Assembly (NCBI GenBank): GCA_015075075.1
Contig: JABTVA010000006.1
Span: 96,082 to 160,081 of the forward strand
From: Deltaproteobacteria bacterium
Lineage (GTDB): Bacteria > Desulfobacterota > GWC2-55-46
Reading direction: 5' to 3'
DNA: 64,000 nucleotides
Shown here one piece after another: positions 18,513 to 27,466 of this stretch (its first letter is position 1; every line of letters begins with the position of its first letter). The notes under the pieces are model-generated. The model did not search any database. It worked only from the letters and a program-made list of their open reading frames with translations, and had not been told where the DNA came from. A program made the translations under genes and the position numbers.

Positions 18513-19960
18513 TTGACCAGCATCTCCACGGCCATATGGAACCATTCGCTCAGGAACCCGGGGAGGTAAAGCCCCAGGCCCAGCGCGAGGCCCATGTGCA
18601 CAAGGACGGGCATATGCGACGCCTTTATCGGCTTCTGCCAGGATGGCGCGTCCCCGAAGACCATGGGTATGACCCTCCTGAAGAGCGCCGCGAATGCCAC
18701 GGCTATGCCGAGTAGGAACAGCGGCACGAAATAAGGCGCGTCCTTTATGAGCGCCGTCAATATCAGGAACTCGCTCGTAAAGACGCCGAAAGGCGGCATG
18801 CCCGCGATGGCCGCCACCCCGAACATCAGCCCCCAGCCGACGAGCGGGTTGCCCTTGACGAGCCCGCCGATCCTGGATATGTCCTGGGTGGAATGCATCT
18901 GGGCGGCGTGCCCCACTGTGAAAAATATGGACGACTTCGTGAGGGAGTGCACCAGCATGTGGAGGAGCGCGCCGAACGTGGCCACCGGCCCTCCCAGCCC
19001 GAACGCGAAAGTAGCGATGCCCATGTGCTCGATAGAGGAGTACGCGAACATCCTCTTGACGTCCTTCTGCCTGAGGAGCGAGAAGGCCGCCACGAGCACC
19101 GATAGGAGGCCGAAGACCATCATTATATACCCGGCCTTGTGGCTGTGCGTGGCGCCATCGACAAGCACCTTGCAGCGCACCAGCGCGTACAGGGCAACGT
19201 TCAGGAGAAGCCCGGAGAGGACGGCCGAGATGGGCGTGGGACCCTCGCTGTGGGCGTCGGGAAGCCAGTTATGGAGCGGCACCAGGCCCACCTTGGTCCC
19301 GTACCCGACCATGAGGAATATGAAGGCTATCGAGAGTACGGTGGGTTCGAGGCTCCCGGCGGCCGCGCTCAGGTTGGTCCACAGCAGCCCGTTCGAGCCC
19401 TCCCCGAATATCTTTTCCGCGGCGAAGTAGAGAAGGACCGTGCCGAAGAGCGCCTGTGCTATGCCCACGCCGCAGAGGATGAAATATTTCCAGGCCGCCT
19501 CTACCGCCGGGGGGGTCCTGTAGAGCGACACGAGGAGCACCGTTGAAAGAGTGGCGAGCTCCATCGCTATCCACAGCACGCCGATGTTGTTCGTAAGCAG
19601 CGCGAGCAGCATCGCGAATATGAAGAGCTGGAACATGGCGTGATAGAACCGCATACCCTTGTGGCCGATCTTCCCGTGGCGGCGCTCGTGGGCCATGTAC
19701 CGCCTGCTGAATACCGCCGTCGTCATGGAGACGAAGGCGGTAAGGACGGCCAGGTAGACGTTGAAGGCGTCGACGAAGAAGAACCCGCCGCCTGCGACGA
19801 AGGGCCCTTCGTCATGGACCCTGACAGCGAGGGCCAGGCTCGCGGCGAAGGTGGCGGCAGACCCGGCGATATTAAGCTCGGGCGCGAGCTTCCGGTCTCC
19901 CATGAAGGCCAGGACCGCCGCTGCCGCGAGGTTTATGACAAGAAGCGCTGTTATGATCAT
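18509..19960 (-). CDS. Ehr membrane subunit, antiporter-like (HyfF/NuoN-type)
   Basis: Polytopic inner-membrane protein of 483 residues with about 14 membrane segments, of the proton-translocating Mrp/Nuo antiporter family (Proton_antipo_M). Typical features are IGVLWIAMELATLSTVLLVSLYRTP with the conserved TM5 Glu, VGLVPLHNWLPDAHSEGPTPISAVLSG (TM7-8 region; Lys at GTKVGLVP), RMFAYSSIEHMGIATFAFG and LVHSLTKSSIFFTVGHA. It likely conducts protons or sodium ions coupled to redox work. The start lies 7 bp after the HyfE-like gene. Confidence 0.92.
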   Translation of the reverse strand: MIITALLVINLAAAAVLAFMGDRKLAPELNIAGSAATFAASLALAVRVHDEGPFVAGGGFFFVDAFNVYLAVLTAFVSMTTAVFSRRYMAHERRHGKIGHKGMRFYHAMFQLFIFAMLLALLTNNIGVLWIAMELATLSTVLLVSLYRTPPAVEAAWKYFILCGVGIAQALFGTVLLYFAAEKIFGEGSNGLLWTNLSAAAGSLEPTVLSIAFIFLMVGYGTKVGLVPLHNWLPDAHSEGPTPISAVLSGLLLNVALYALVRCKVLVDGATHSHKAGYIMMVFGLLSVLVAAFSLLRQKDVKRMFAYSSIEHMGIATFAFGLGGPVATFGALLHMLVHSLTKSSIFFTVGHAAQMHSTQDISRIGGLVKGNPLVGWGLMFGVAAIAGMPPFGVFTSEFLILTALIKDAPYFVPLFLLGIAVAFAALFRRVIPMVFGDAPSWQKPIKASHMPVLVHMGLALGLGLYLPGFLSEWFHMAVEMLVK

Positions 19961-19967
19961 GCGGCCG

Positions 19968-20633
<666 letters not shown>

Positions 20634-20637
20634 AAGC

Positions 20638-21585
20638 CTACTCCAATATGAAAAAAGAGAGCATCCCGAGCGTGGCAAGCAGGAACGCGCTCCCGAGGAA
20701 CTCCGGCACCCTGAAGAGCCGCATCTTGGCCAACCCGGTCTCCACGAGGACTATGAAAATGCCAATAAGAGCCAGCTTGGCCGCAAGGATGACGAAGGCC
20801 GGGGGGAGCATAAGCGGGTCGCCGTGCCCGGAGATGCCCCACGGGAAAAAGCACGCGATTCCGATGGACGAAAAAAGGAGGAGCTTCATCATTCCGGCCC
20901 ACTCTATTAGCGCGAGGTGCCGCCCGGAGTACTCGAGTATCATGGCCTCGTGTATCATCGTGAGCTCGAGGTGGGTGGCAGGGTTGTCCACCGGCACGCG
21001 CCCGGTCTCGGCGACGGCTATCAGTATGAAGGCCAGGAGCGCGAACGCGAGAGAGGGCCTCAAGACCAGCGGCGTCGAGGTGATAACGTGCGCCATCTGC
21101 GAAAGCGAGGTAGACTGGCTCGCCAGCGAAACCGTGAATATGGACATGAGCATCGCGGGCTCGGCAAGCGACGCCACCGTCATCTCCCTGCTGGAGCCCA
21201 TGCCGCCGAAGGCGGTGCCGGTATCCATGGCCGCAAGCGCCAGGAAGAAGCGCGCGGTCGCGAAGAGGGCCACGAGCGCGATTATGTCGGCGGTTGCGCC
21301 AAGCGGGAGGTCGAACGATATGAGCGGTATCACGGCCCCCGCCATGAGAGTAGCCCCGAACACCACGTAGGGCGCGAACCTGAATATCCACGACGCGTTT
21401 TCGGCAAGGACGATGTCCTTTGAGAAGAGCCTCGCAAGGTCCCTGTATGGCTGCAGGAGGCCGGCTGTTCTCCTTCCCTGCATCCAGCACTTGAGGGTCC
21501 TCACCCAGCCGGTAAGGAGCGGCGCCCCAGCGACCACTATCGTCAGCTGTAGCGCCTGCATGAGCGCGGAATATACGTTTTCCAT
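20638..21585 (-). CDS. Ehr membrane subunit (HyfC/NuoH-type)
   Basis: About 315 residues and eight membrane segments, of the NADHdh family (NuoH, HycD, HyfC). The anchor subunit connects the peripheral arm to the membrane arm. Key stretches are GRRTAGLLQPYRDLARLFSKD (the loop after TM1), AETGRVPVDNPATHLELTMIHEA (the conserved loop facing the quinone or coupling site, with acidic residues kept), and MILEYSGRHLALIEWAGMMKL. The ATG at 21583-21585 overlaps the stop of the HyfB-like gene (TGATG), so the two are translationally coupled; a GTG one codon earlier is also possible. Confidence 0.92.
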   Translation of the reverse strand: MENVYSALMQALQLTIVVAGAPLLTGWVRTLKCWMQGRRTAGLLQPYRDLARLFSKDIVLAENASWIFRFAPYVVFGATLMAGAVIPLISFDLPLGATADIIALVALFATARFFLALAAMDTGTAFGGMGSSREMTVASLAEPAMLMSIFTVSLASQSTSLSQMAHVITSTPLVLRPSLAFALLAFILIAVAETGRVPVDNPATHLELTMIHEAMILEYSGRHLALIEWAGMMKLLLFSSIGIACFFPWGISGHGDPLMLPPAFVILAAKLALIGIFIVLVETGLAKMRLFRVPEFLGSAFLLATLGMLSFFILE

Positions 21586-23627
21586 CACGCGAACACCAGC
21601 AATGCGATAAGCGTTACGAACGAATAAAGAAGGTATATCTGTATCCTGCCGTGCTGCAGCTTGCCGGCCTTCCTTGCAAGCCAGAACGAGACGTCCGCGG
21701 CAGGCTTATAGAAAAAATACCATAGCCGGTCCCTGACCCTCAGCGTATAGGTGTATTTTCCCGGGAAGAACGCGGACGGGTGCTTTCCCGATGCGCGCGC
21801 TCCCTCCTTGATGCTGAAGAGGAAGCCGAATATCCGCCTTATGGGCATCGAAAAGGACGTGGCGTTGTACTGCATCCTGCTTGTCATCTTCTCGAAGCCG
21901 CAGTCCCAGGCGGGGGCTCTCCGTACGGCGGTCTTGCGCGCGTGGGCTACAATGTAAGCCGCGGCGATTGCTGCGCATATCCCCAAGAGCGCTATAGGGG
22001 CCGAGTACGAGGCCCTCTCGGCCGAAACCGGCGCGAGCCATATCCAGCTGAGGCCCCTGTGGACGTCCAGCTTCACACCGAGCATGGCCCCTGGGATCGA
22101 GTTCATCATGTCAATCATGAGGGTGGGAAACACCCCTAACGCGATGCACGCAAATGCCGTAAGACCCATCCCAGCCCTCATCGACCAGCCGACCTCGTGC
22201 ACCTCGGTCTTATGGCGTCCCCGCCAGCGGCCGAGGAACACGACCCCGAAGACCTTGACGAAACAGGCGGCGGCAAGGACGCCTGTGAGCGCAAGCATCG
22301 CGGCCCCGAGCGGGATGAGGATGTTGAGGAGACGGCTCGGCAGCACAGGCGACAGCAGAAACGACTGGAAGGTCAGCCACTCGGAGACGAAGCCGTTCAG
22401 GGGCGGGAGGGCCGATATGGACAGGCAGCCCACGAGGAAAAGCGGCGCGGTCCACGGCATCCTGTGGATAAGGCCCCCCATGCCTTCCATGTTCCTTTGG
22501 CCGGTCGCATGGAGCACGGCGCCAGAGCCCATGAAAAGGAGCCCCTTGAACATCGCGTGGTTAAGCGTGTGATAAAGGCCCGCCGTAAGGGCGAGGGCGG
22601 CCATCAGGGGCATGTTGAACGAGGTGAATATCATCGCGAGGCCTAGCCCGATGAGTATGATGCCTATGTTCTCGACCGAGTGGTACGCTAACAGCCTCTT
22701 AAGGTCGTGCTGCATGAGGGCGTACAGCACGCCCATCAGTGCCGATATCAGGCCGAGCGTCAACACGAGCCCTCCCCACCACCAGGCCGAAACAGGGAGG
22801 AGGTCGAAGGAAAGACGCGCCATGCCGTAGACGGCGGTCTTGAGCATGGCCCCGCTCATAAGAGCGGACACGTTGCTCGGGGCCGCGGGGTGCGCCTCGG
22901 GGAGCCACGCATGGAGAGGCACCACTCCGGCTTTTGCCGCAAACCCGAAAAACCCGAGCAGGAACGCCGCGGAGGCCCAGCCGCCCGATATGCCCGACTC
23001 CCTCATGGCCTGGAAGGTATACCCCGAAAAATCCGTGAACCCGGCGGCGTTCCCGGCCAGGAGCCCGAATGACAAAAGTATCAGTATGGCCCCGATGTGG
23101 GCGATGAGCAGGTATATGAAGGCGGCCTTCCTGTTCTGCGGCCGCTCGTCCTCGAAGCACACGAGCAAAAACGAAGAGAGCGCCATGAGCTCCCAGGATA
23201 CCATGAAGGAATATGCGTCGTCAGAAAGGAGGACCAGTAACATCCCGGCCATGAAGAGGCAGTAGAAGACCGCCAGGGGTGTGACCGAACGGCGGCCGAT
23301 AAAGGACCGCACGTATCCGATGGAGTATATGGAAACGCAAAAACCCAGGGCGGCGACCACCATGATAAAAAACCCGGAAAGCGGGTCCAGGCGCAGATAA
23401 AAGGGGAGGTCGGGGAGCCCTATGAGCAACTTCACCGATTCGGCGGCGCCGCCATAGAGCGCCGAGAGGCCCCCGGCAAAGGCCAGGAGAGAGGCAAAGG
23501 CCGAGGCGGCGAATGTGAAGGTGACGAGGTGCTTCTGTTTCGATGAGAGCAGCGGGGCCGCAGCCGATGCGCAGAGGAGGACAATGACCGAGGCGATCGA
23601 GAGGTCGAGGGGGGACTGCATGTTCAC
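21585..23627 (-). CDS. Ehr membrane subunit, antiporter-like (HyfB/NuoL-type), first gene of operon
   Basis: 680 residues with about 16 membrane segments: an antiporter-like core plus a C-terminal extension. It shows DAYSFMVSWELMALSSFLLVCFE (TM5 Glu), AAKAGVVPLHAWLPEAHPAAPSNVSALMSGAMLKTAVYG, LLAYHSVENIGIILIGLGLA and TLNHAMFKGLLFMGSGAVLHATG. The extension after about residue 500 carries APAWDCGFEKMTSRMQYNATSFSMPIRR, found in HyfB/HycC. The start is a GTG at 23625-23627 or an ATG two codons on; GGGGAGAAG precedes both. No ferredoxin gene (HyfA/HyfH type) is present in the cluster, as described for Ehr. Confidence 0.92.
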   Translation of the reverse strand: MNMQSPLDLSIASVIVLLCASAAAPLLSSKQKHLVTFTFAASAFASLLAFAGGLSALYGGAAESVKLLIGLPDLPFYLRLDPLSGFFIMVVAALGFCVSIYSIGYVRSFIGRRSVTPLAVFYCLFMAGMLLVLLSDDAYSFMVSWELMALSSFLLVCFEDERPQNRKAAFIYLLIAHIGAILILLSFGLLAGNAAGFTDFSGYTFQAMRESGISGGWASAAFLLGFFGFAAKAGVVPLHAWLPEAHPAAPSNVSALMSGAMLKTAVYGMARLSFDLLPVSAWWWGGLVLTLGLISALMGVLYALMQHDLKRLLAYHSVENIGIILIGLGLAMIFTSFNMPLMAALALTAGLYHTLNHAMFKGLLFMGSGAVLHATGQRNMEGMGGLIHRMPWTAPLFLVGCLSISALPPLNGFVSEWLTFQSFLLSPVLPSRLLNILIPLGAAMLALTGVLAAACFVKVFGVVFLGRWRGRHKTEVHEVGWSMRAGMGLTAFACIALGVFPTLMIDMMNSIPGAMLGVKLDVHRGLSWIWLAPVSAERASYSAPIALLGICAAIAAAYIVAHARKTAVRRAPAWDCGFEKMTSRMQYNATSFSMPIRRIFGFLFSIKEGARASGKHPSAFFPGKYTYTLRVRDRLWYFFYKPAADVSFWLARKAGKLQHGRIQIYLLYSFVTLIALLVFA

Positions 23628-24037
23628 AGTCTTCTCCCCTGGCGGACGCGGCGGGAAGAAACGCCCGGCGCCGAGACACCAGAAAGGTATCTGAAAGAAT
23701 AATGCTCTACTGCAGGGTCGTCGTCCATACTGCCTTAAACTGCTTTAATAATAATTTTGATGTCCGGTACGGGCCTGGCTGACGGGGAAGTTCAATTATG
23801 GCATTGCGTCTTTACCAGCTCGATTCAAAAAAAATATCGGCCCCTCGATGCAAGGCCGACGTCTCATTCAAACCAAGTTTTTGTATGCTCAAGTGAACGC
23901 CTTACAACGCATTTTATAGATAACCGAGCTTCCAGCAGGATTATTGCAGCTCAGGCAATCATGTTGCTGGGTAAAATGCAAGGCCCTACGGTCTAAAGCG
24001 CCAGTGGTTATGGAACCCGTACTGTTCAACCGGGAGG
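23628..24037. other. Intergenic region upstream of the Ehr operon
   Basis: No gene seen. The stretch 23700-23770 is A+T-rich (ttaataataattttg) and is the natural place for the operon promoter, but no clear -35/-10 pair or sigma-54 GG-N10-GC element is evident. From about 23770 to 24000 I see nothing recognisable. Confidence 0.4.
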
Positions 24038-24468
24038 CTATCGTCCGGTGCTCCGATCTGTTTCGCCCCGTGTGGAGGTCGAGAGGCTTCGGCGAGTTCG
24101 ATTGCGACCTGGGGACCGGAGGAGACCATTTGCGCGACCTTGTCCCCGGGCCTGAAGGAAGGCATGGCCGTCCGGGCGGAGCTGCTGCTTATCGCGACTA
24201 CGCCTATCTCGCCCTGTAGGAGCTGTCGACGACGCCTGCCGTGACGATGAGCCTTTGCGCCGAGGCCGCTCCTGGATTTTATCTGTCCGGCCCAGCCGTG
24301 CGGTATCTGCATCGCTATGCCTGTTTTATGATGCTTGCGCTGCCGGGGGGATGATCGCCTCGGATGCGAAGAGGTCCCAGCCCGCGTCGCCGTCGTGCGA
24401 TTTGCAGGGCGCCTTAAGCAGACGCGGACAGGAGCCTTATCCGATCTGGCGAGTCGGGCTTTTTCCAT
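24038..24468 (-). CDS. dut: dUTPase, frame-broken
   Basis: Deoxyuridine 5'-triphosphate nucleotidohydrolase, which keeps uracil out of DNA. It is recovered by joining frames from the ATG at 24466-24468. Motif 1 appears as GDAGWDLFASEAIIPP. It is followed by TGIAMQIPHGWAGQIKSRSGLGAKA (motif 2), GEIGVVAIS (motif 3 region), FRPGDKVAQMV (motif 4), and a P-loop-like tail reading TRG....RSTGR before TAG 24038-24040. Total about 143 residues, as expected for trimeric Dut. At least three one-base shifts interrupt it (near 24400, 24320 and 24230). Because dut is normally needed for growth I take these as sequence errors. Confidence 0.75.
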
Positions 24469-24560
24469 TTTTCACCTCTGGGCCAAATTGATATCTATCT
24501 GCGCGACAGTGCGCAAAAGCATTTGTAATCGGACCCGCGCTATACTAAAATATCCGGACT

Positions 24561-25216
24561 ATGGAAAACAAGAAGACAACGCGGCAAGAGCTCGAGGCTT
24601 ATCTTAAATCACTTGCAGTTCATGCTCAAATCCGGACAGGCGTATGACATGGGGTTCGAGGGCGAAGTCAGAGGTTTGCGGTGGCGTTGAAGGCCATACT
24701 GACGAACCGGACGGCCTAGGGTCGCCTATCGAGAAGATCGGGCTAGACCTCTACTTTTACGACAACTGCACTACGACGAGAAGCTCGCGCTCCTGATGAG
24801 CGGCTCGCGCCTTTGCGCCGTCGAGCGCGAAAAGAACAGGTATGTCCCCAGGCCTTTCGCAGAACCTGGGATAGCCATGAACAAGGCCAAGTTCAATGAA
24901 TGGTGGAGCAAGCCGGTCATCGTTATGATGCCAAAGGTCCGCCTCAAGGAAGGACATCGTAAACGCCGTCTCAAATACTGAGGCAAAGGCGCGAGGCTGG
25001 TTAACGAGGACTTAACAAGTTTCAGGAGAACCCCATCGGGGCAGGTGGACGATAAGGCTGACTCAAAGAGCTCTTCTGGGCATGGAGTTCGCGAGCGCCC
25101 GCCATATCGCCTTTGAGGTGCTTGTCTCATTCGAGGAGCAGCTCCCTCATTACTTTGAAGGTTTTTACCGAACTGACAAAACTGACGGATTCAAACCAGG
25201 TTTTGGTGGAGCTTGA
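24561..25216 (+). CDS. Hypothetical protein, frame-broken
   Basis: An unnamed protein of about 215 residues is legible across several shifts. It starts MENKKTTRQELEAYLK at 24561, then fragments LRAxxQAYDMGFEGE, AVALKAILT, a KLALLMSGSRLCAVEREKNRYVPRPFAE run intact from about 24777 to 24980, FNEWWSKPVIV, DIVNAVSNTEA, and LLGMEFASARHIAFEVLVSFEEQLPHYFEGFY before TGA 25214-25216. I recall similar hypothetical proteins in many bacteria but no function. No membrane segment or known catalytic motif is apparent. Confidence 0.5.
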
Positions 25217-25397
25217 GGAAGCTCCCCTTTACTATTTTTATGCTTGATGCAACCTATGAACCTCTCCCCGGCCTGAAGGCCGGGGTATCGGGAATCCGTA
25301 AAGGCGATATTGCCTCCGCTACACCAGCTAAAGCTGGTTTCGCTCCGGGCGGCCATTCATCCCCGGCCTTGAAAGGCCGGGGGTTTCTGGCCGTTTA
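25207..25397. repeat. Cluster of perfect hairpins with unrelated arms
   Basis: At least four hairpins stand within 190 bp: GGAGCTT-GAGG-AAGCTCC (25208-25225), CCCCGGCCT-GA-AGGCCGGGG (about 25266-25285), ACCAGC-TAAA-GCTGGT (about 25323-25338) and CCCCGGCCTT-GA-AAGGCCGGGG (about 25362-25383). Most are followed by a short T-rich step (ggtttc, gggtttc). The last unit, including the text to 25400, recurs at 2531-2580. A similar cluster is at 42650-42760. Confidence 0.6.
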
Positions 25398-25534
25398 TCT
25401 AAAAATTAGAGATTTTTCCCGAAATCAAGGAAGGCCGGGAATAAAAAGCGGAGCATATATGGCAATATGTGAGCATTTTTATTCCCGTAACTACGCAGAG
25501 TCCGGGAAAAAGATCAATTTTGAGAGGCTGCCTT
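25398..25534. repeat. Family B MITE-like repeat, copy 1
   Basis: About 135 bp. It begins 'atctaaaaattagagatttttcc' and ends 'aagatcaattttgagaggctgcc', an imperfect terminal inverted repeat. A central hairpin is formed by GAATAAAAAGC and GCATTTTTATTC around 'catatatgg..aatatgtga'. Close relatives are 50755-50896 and 56561-56695; a degenerate one is 7525-7640. It directly abuts the 3' end of the helicase gene. Confidence 0.72.
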
Positions 25535-25537
25535 GCC

Positions 25538-27313
25538 TCAGGATTTTTTCAGGAACTTAAGGAAACGCTTGAGAAGCCCCTTCTTTTCTTCCTTTTGGGC
25601 GGGCTGCACCTTCGAAGGCTCAAACGCCTTGGACTCCTTCTCCTGCCTCGCTATCGCCATTGCGGCCTGCTCTACCTGCCTTGTGTTGTACTGCCTGCCG
25701 CCGCCGGGCCTCTTCGTATCACGGTCTCCTGGCTTGAAGCCCTGGCCCCTTTTCCTGGGCGGCCTCTGCCCCTTCTCCTGGGCCTGCCGGCTGCCTGGCT
25801 CGGGTCTTGCGTCCAGGGCGCGGGGCTCTCCCGGAGTAATTTCTTTCGGATTCGTTCCAGCCGGACGGTTCCCTTTCCGGCGGTTTCTTGGGCGGTTCCT
25901 TTTCGGACGGTCCCCCGGCTGACGGCTGCCGGGCTCCTTTGGCTGGCCGTCTGGCTGACGGGCCTTTTCCGGTTCCAACGGCTTAGCCGGGGCAGCTACA
26001 GCTACCGCCTTATCATCGGCGCGCGGAGGGCCCTTTCTCTCATGGCGCCTCTCCGGCCGCTTTCCGTCTTTCTGGAAGGACCTCTCGCGACCGCCGGGGC
26101 CCGGCCTTTTTCCGCCGCCTGCCCTCTCGGGCGGCCTCTCCCGTCTCGGCCTTTCCTTGATGACGAAGTCCCTGACCATTTCCTCTTCTTCTATCCATTC
26201 GGTCTCGAGTTTGCGCTCGATGTACTTTTCTATCTCAGGGAGGTTAAGGACATGGTCTTCGCAGGCCAGGCTGTAGGCCTTGCCGCTTTTACCGGCCCTC
26301 GCGGTCCTGCCGATGCGGTGGACGTAATTCGCGGCGTCGTCCGGGAGGTCGTAGTTTATGACGTGGGTCACTCCCTCTATGTGCAGGCCGCGCGCCGCGA
26401 CGTCCGTGGCGACGAGCACGTTGATCTTCCCGGCCTTGATGCCCTCGATTATCTTCTCGCGCCGTGCCTGGGTCACGTCGCCCGTGAGGACCTTTGCAGG
26501 GATGCCGTTCGCAACGAGGTTTATGCCGACCTTCTCGGCGGTCGATTTCATGTTCGTGAATATGATGGCGCGCTCGACGTCGGGGCGCTTGAGGAGCGCG
26601 AAAAGTGACGGGAGCTTCTCCTCGTTCGAGACGTAGATTATCTTCTGGTCTATCGCGCTTACGGTCACCTGCTCGGGCTCTATCTCGACCATGACCGGGT
26701 CGGGTTTCATGTAGCGCGACGCGAGCCTACGGACGTTCGAGTCGATGGTCGCGGAAAAGAGCATCGTCTGGCGTGGCTTGCCTTTCGGGAGCTTGCTTGC
26801 GATGTACATGATGTCAGGGGCGAAGCCCATGTCGAACATGCGGTCCGCCTCGTCTATGACGAATATCTCTATGGAATCGAGAGAGAGGGTCCTGGACTTG
26901 TAGAGGTCTATCATGCGGCCCGGGGTGGCGACCACCAGCTCGACCCCTTCCTTCAATGCGTTCACCTGCTTTCCGTACTCGACACCGCCGTAGACGGCGA
27001 CCGACCTGAACGGCAGGTGCTTTCCGAGCTTCTCGGCGTCGTCGATTATCTGGGTGGCAAGCTCGCGGGTGGGGGCCATGACGAGGGCCCTTGGCTGCCC
27101 GGTCGTATTGGGGCCGGCTGCCAGGACCCTGCTGAATATCGTCAGGAGGAAGACCGCGGTCTTTCCCGTGCCGGTCTGGGACTGGGCAATGACGTCCTGC
27201 CCTGTAAGGCACTTTGGAAGGGATTGCTCCTGAATGGGAGTGCAGTGCTCGAATCCGGCATCGCTAATCCCTCTAAGGATGTCCGGGTGCAGAGCTAAAC
27301 TTTCAAATTTCAT
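25538..27313 (-). CDS. rhlE: DEAD-box RNA helicase (RhlE type) with long basic tail
   Basis: ATP-dependent RNA helicase of 591 residues. The core (about 1-370) has the Q motif CTPIQEQSLP, Walker A AQSQTGTGKTA, PTRELA, VIDEADRMFDMGF (DEAD box), SAT, and the second RecA domain with TGDVTQARREKII, VATDVAARGLHIEGVTHVINYD and HRIGRTARAG. After about residue 375 a 220-residue low-complexity tail is rich in Arg, Lys, Pro, Gly and Gln, ending KKGLLKRFLKFLKKS; such tails bind RNA and help low-temperature mRNA or ribosome work. The start ATG 27311-27313 gives MKFESLALHPDILRGI, standard for RhlE. Monocistronic. Confidence 0.93.
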   Translation of the reverse strand: MKFESLALHPDILRGISDAGFEHCTPIQEQSLPKCLTGQDVIAQSQTGTGKTAVFLLTIFSRVLAAGPNTTGQPRALVMAPTRELATQIIDDAEKLGKHLPFRSVAVYGGVEYGKQVNALKEGVELVVATPGRMIDLYKSRTLSLDSIEIFVIDEADRMFDMGFAPDIMYIASKLPKGKPRQTMLFSATIDSNVRRLASRYMKPDPVMVEIEPEQVTVSAIDQKIIYVSNEEKLPSLFALLKRPDVERAIIFTNMKSTAEKVGINLVANGIPAKVLTGDVTQARREKIIEGIKAGKINVLVATDVAARGLHIEGVTHVINYDLPDDAANYVHRIGRTARAGKSGKAYSLACEDHVLNLPEIEKYIERKLETEWIEEEEMVRDFVIKERPRRERPPERAGGGKRPGPGGRERSFQKDGKRPERRHERKGPPRADDKAVAVAAPAKPLEPEKARQPDGQPKEPGSRQPGDRPKRNRPRNRRKGNRPAGTNPKEITPGEPRALDARPEPGSRQAQEKGQRPPRKRGQGFKPGDRDTKRPGGGRQYNTRQVEQAAMAIARQEKESKAFEPSKVQPAQKEEKKGLLKRFLKFLKKS

Positions 27314-27466
27314 CCGTTCTTTTCAAATCTCCTTTTTGTTCGGCGCGTATTGTCCGCCGGTCTGATTGCATAAAACAATATAATATTACACCATTTTAAG
27401 CACGATGTAGTCAAGGATTAGTTTCAGGGTACGATTTTTGATGGTGAAATAGCTTAGGGGCTTTTG

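Noticed and set aside
25207..25397. Possible CRISPR array
   Set aside because: The hairpins are irregularly spaced and have different sequences; there is no constant repeat with spacers and no cas gene nearby.
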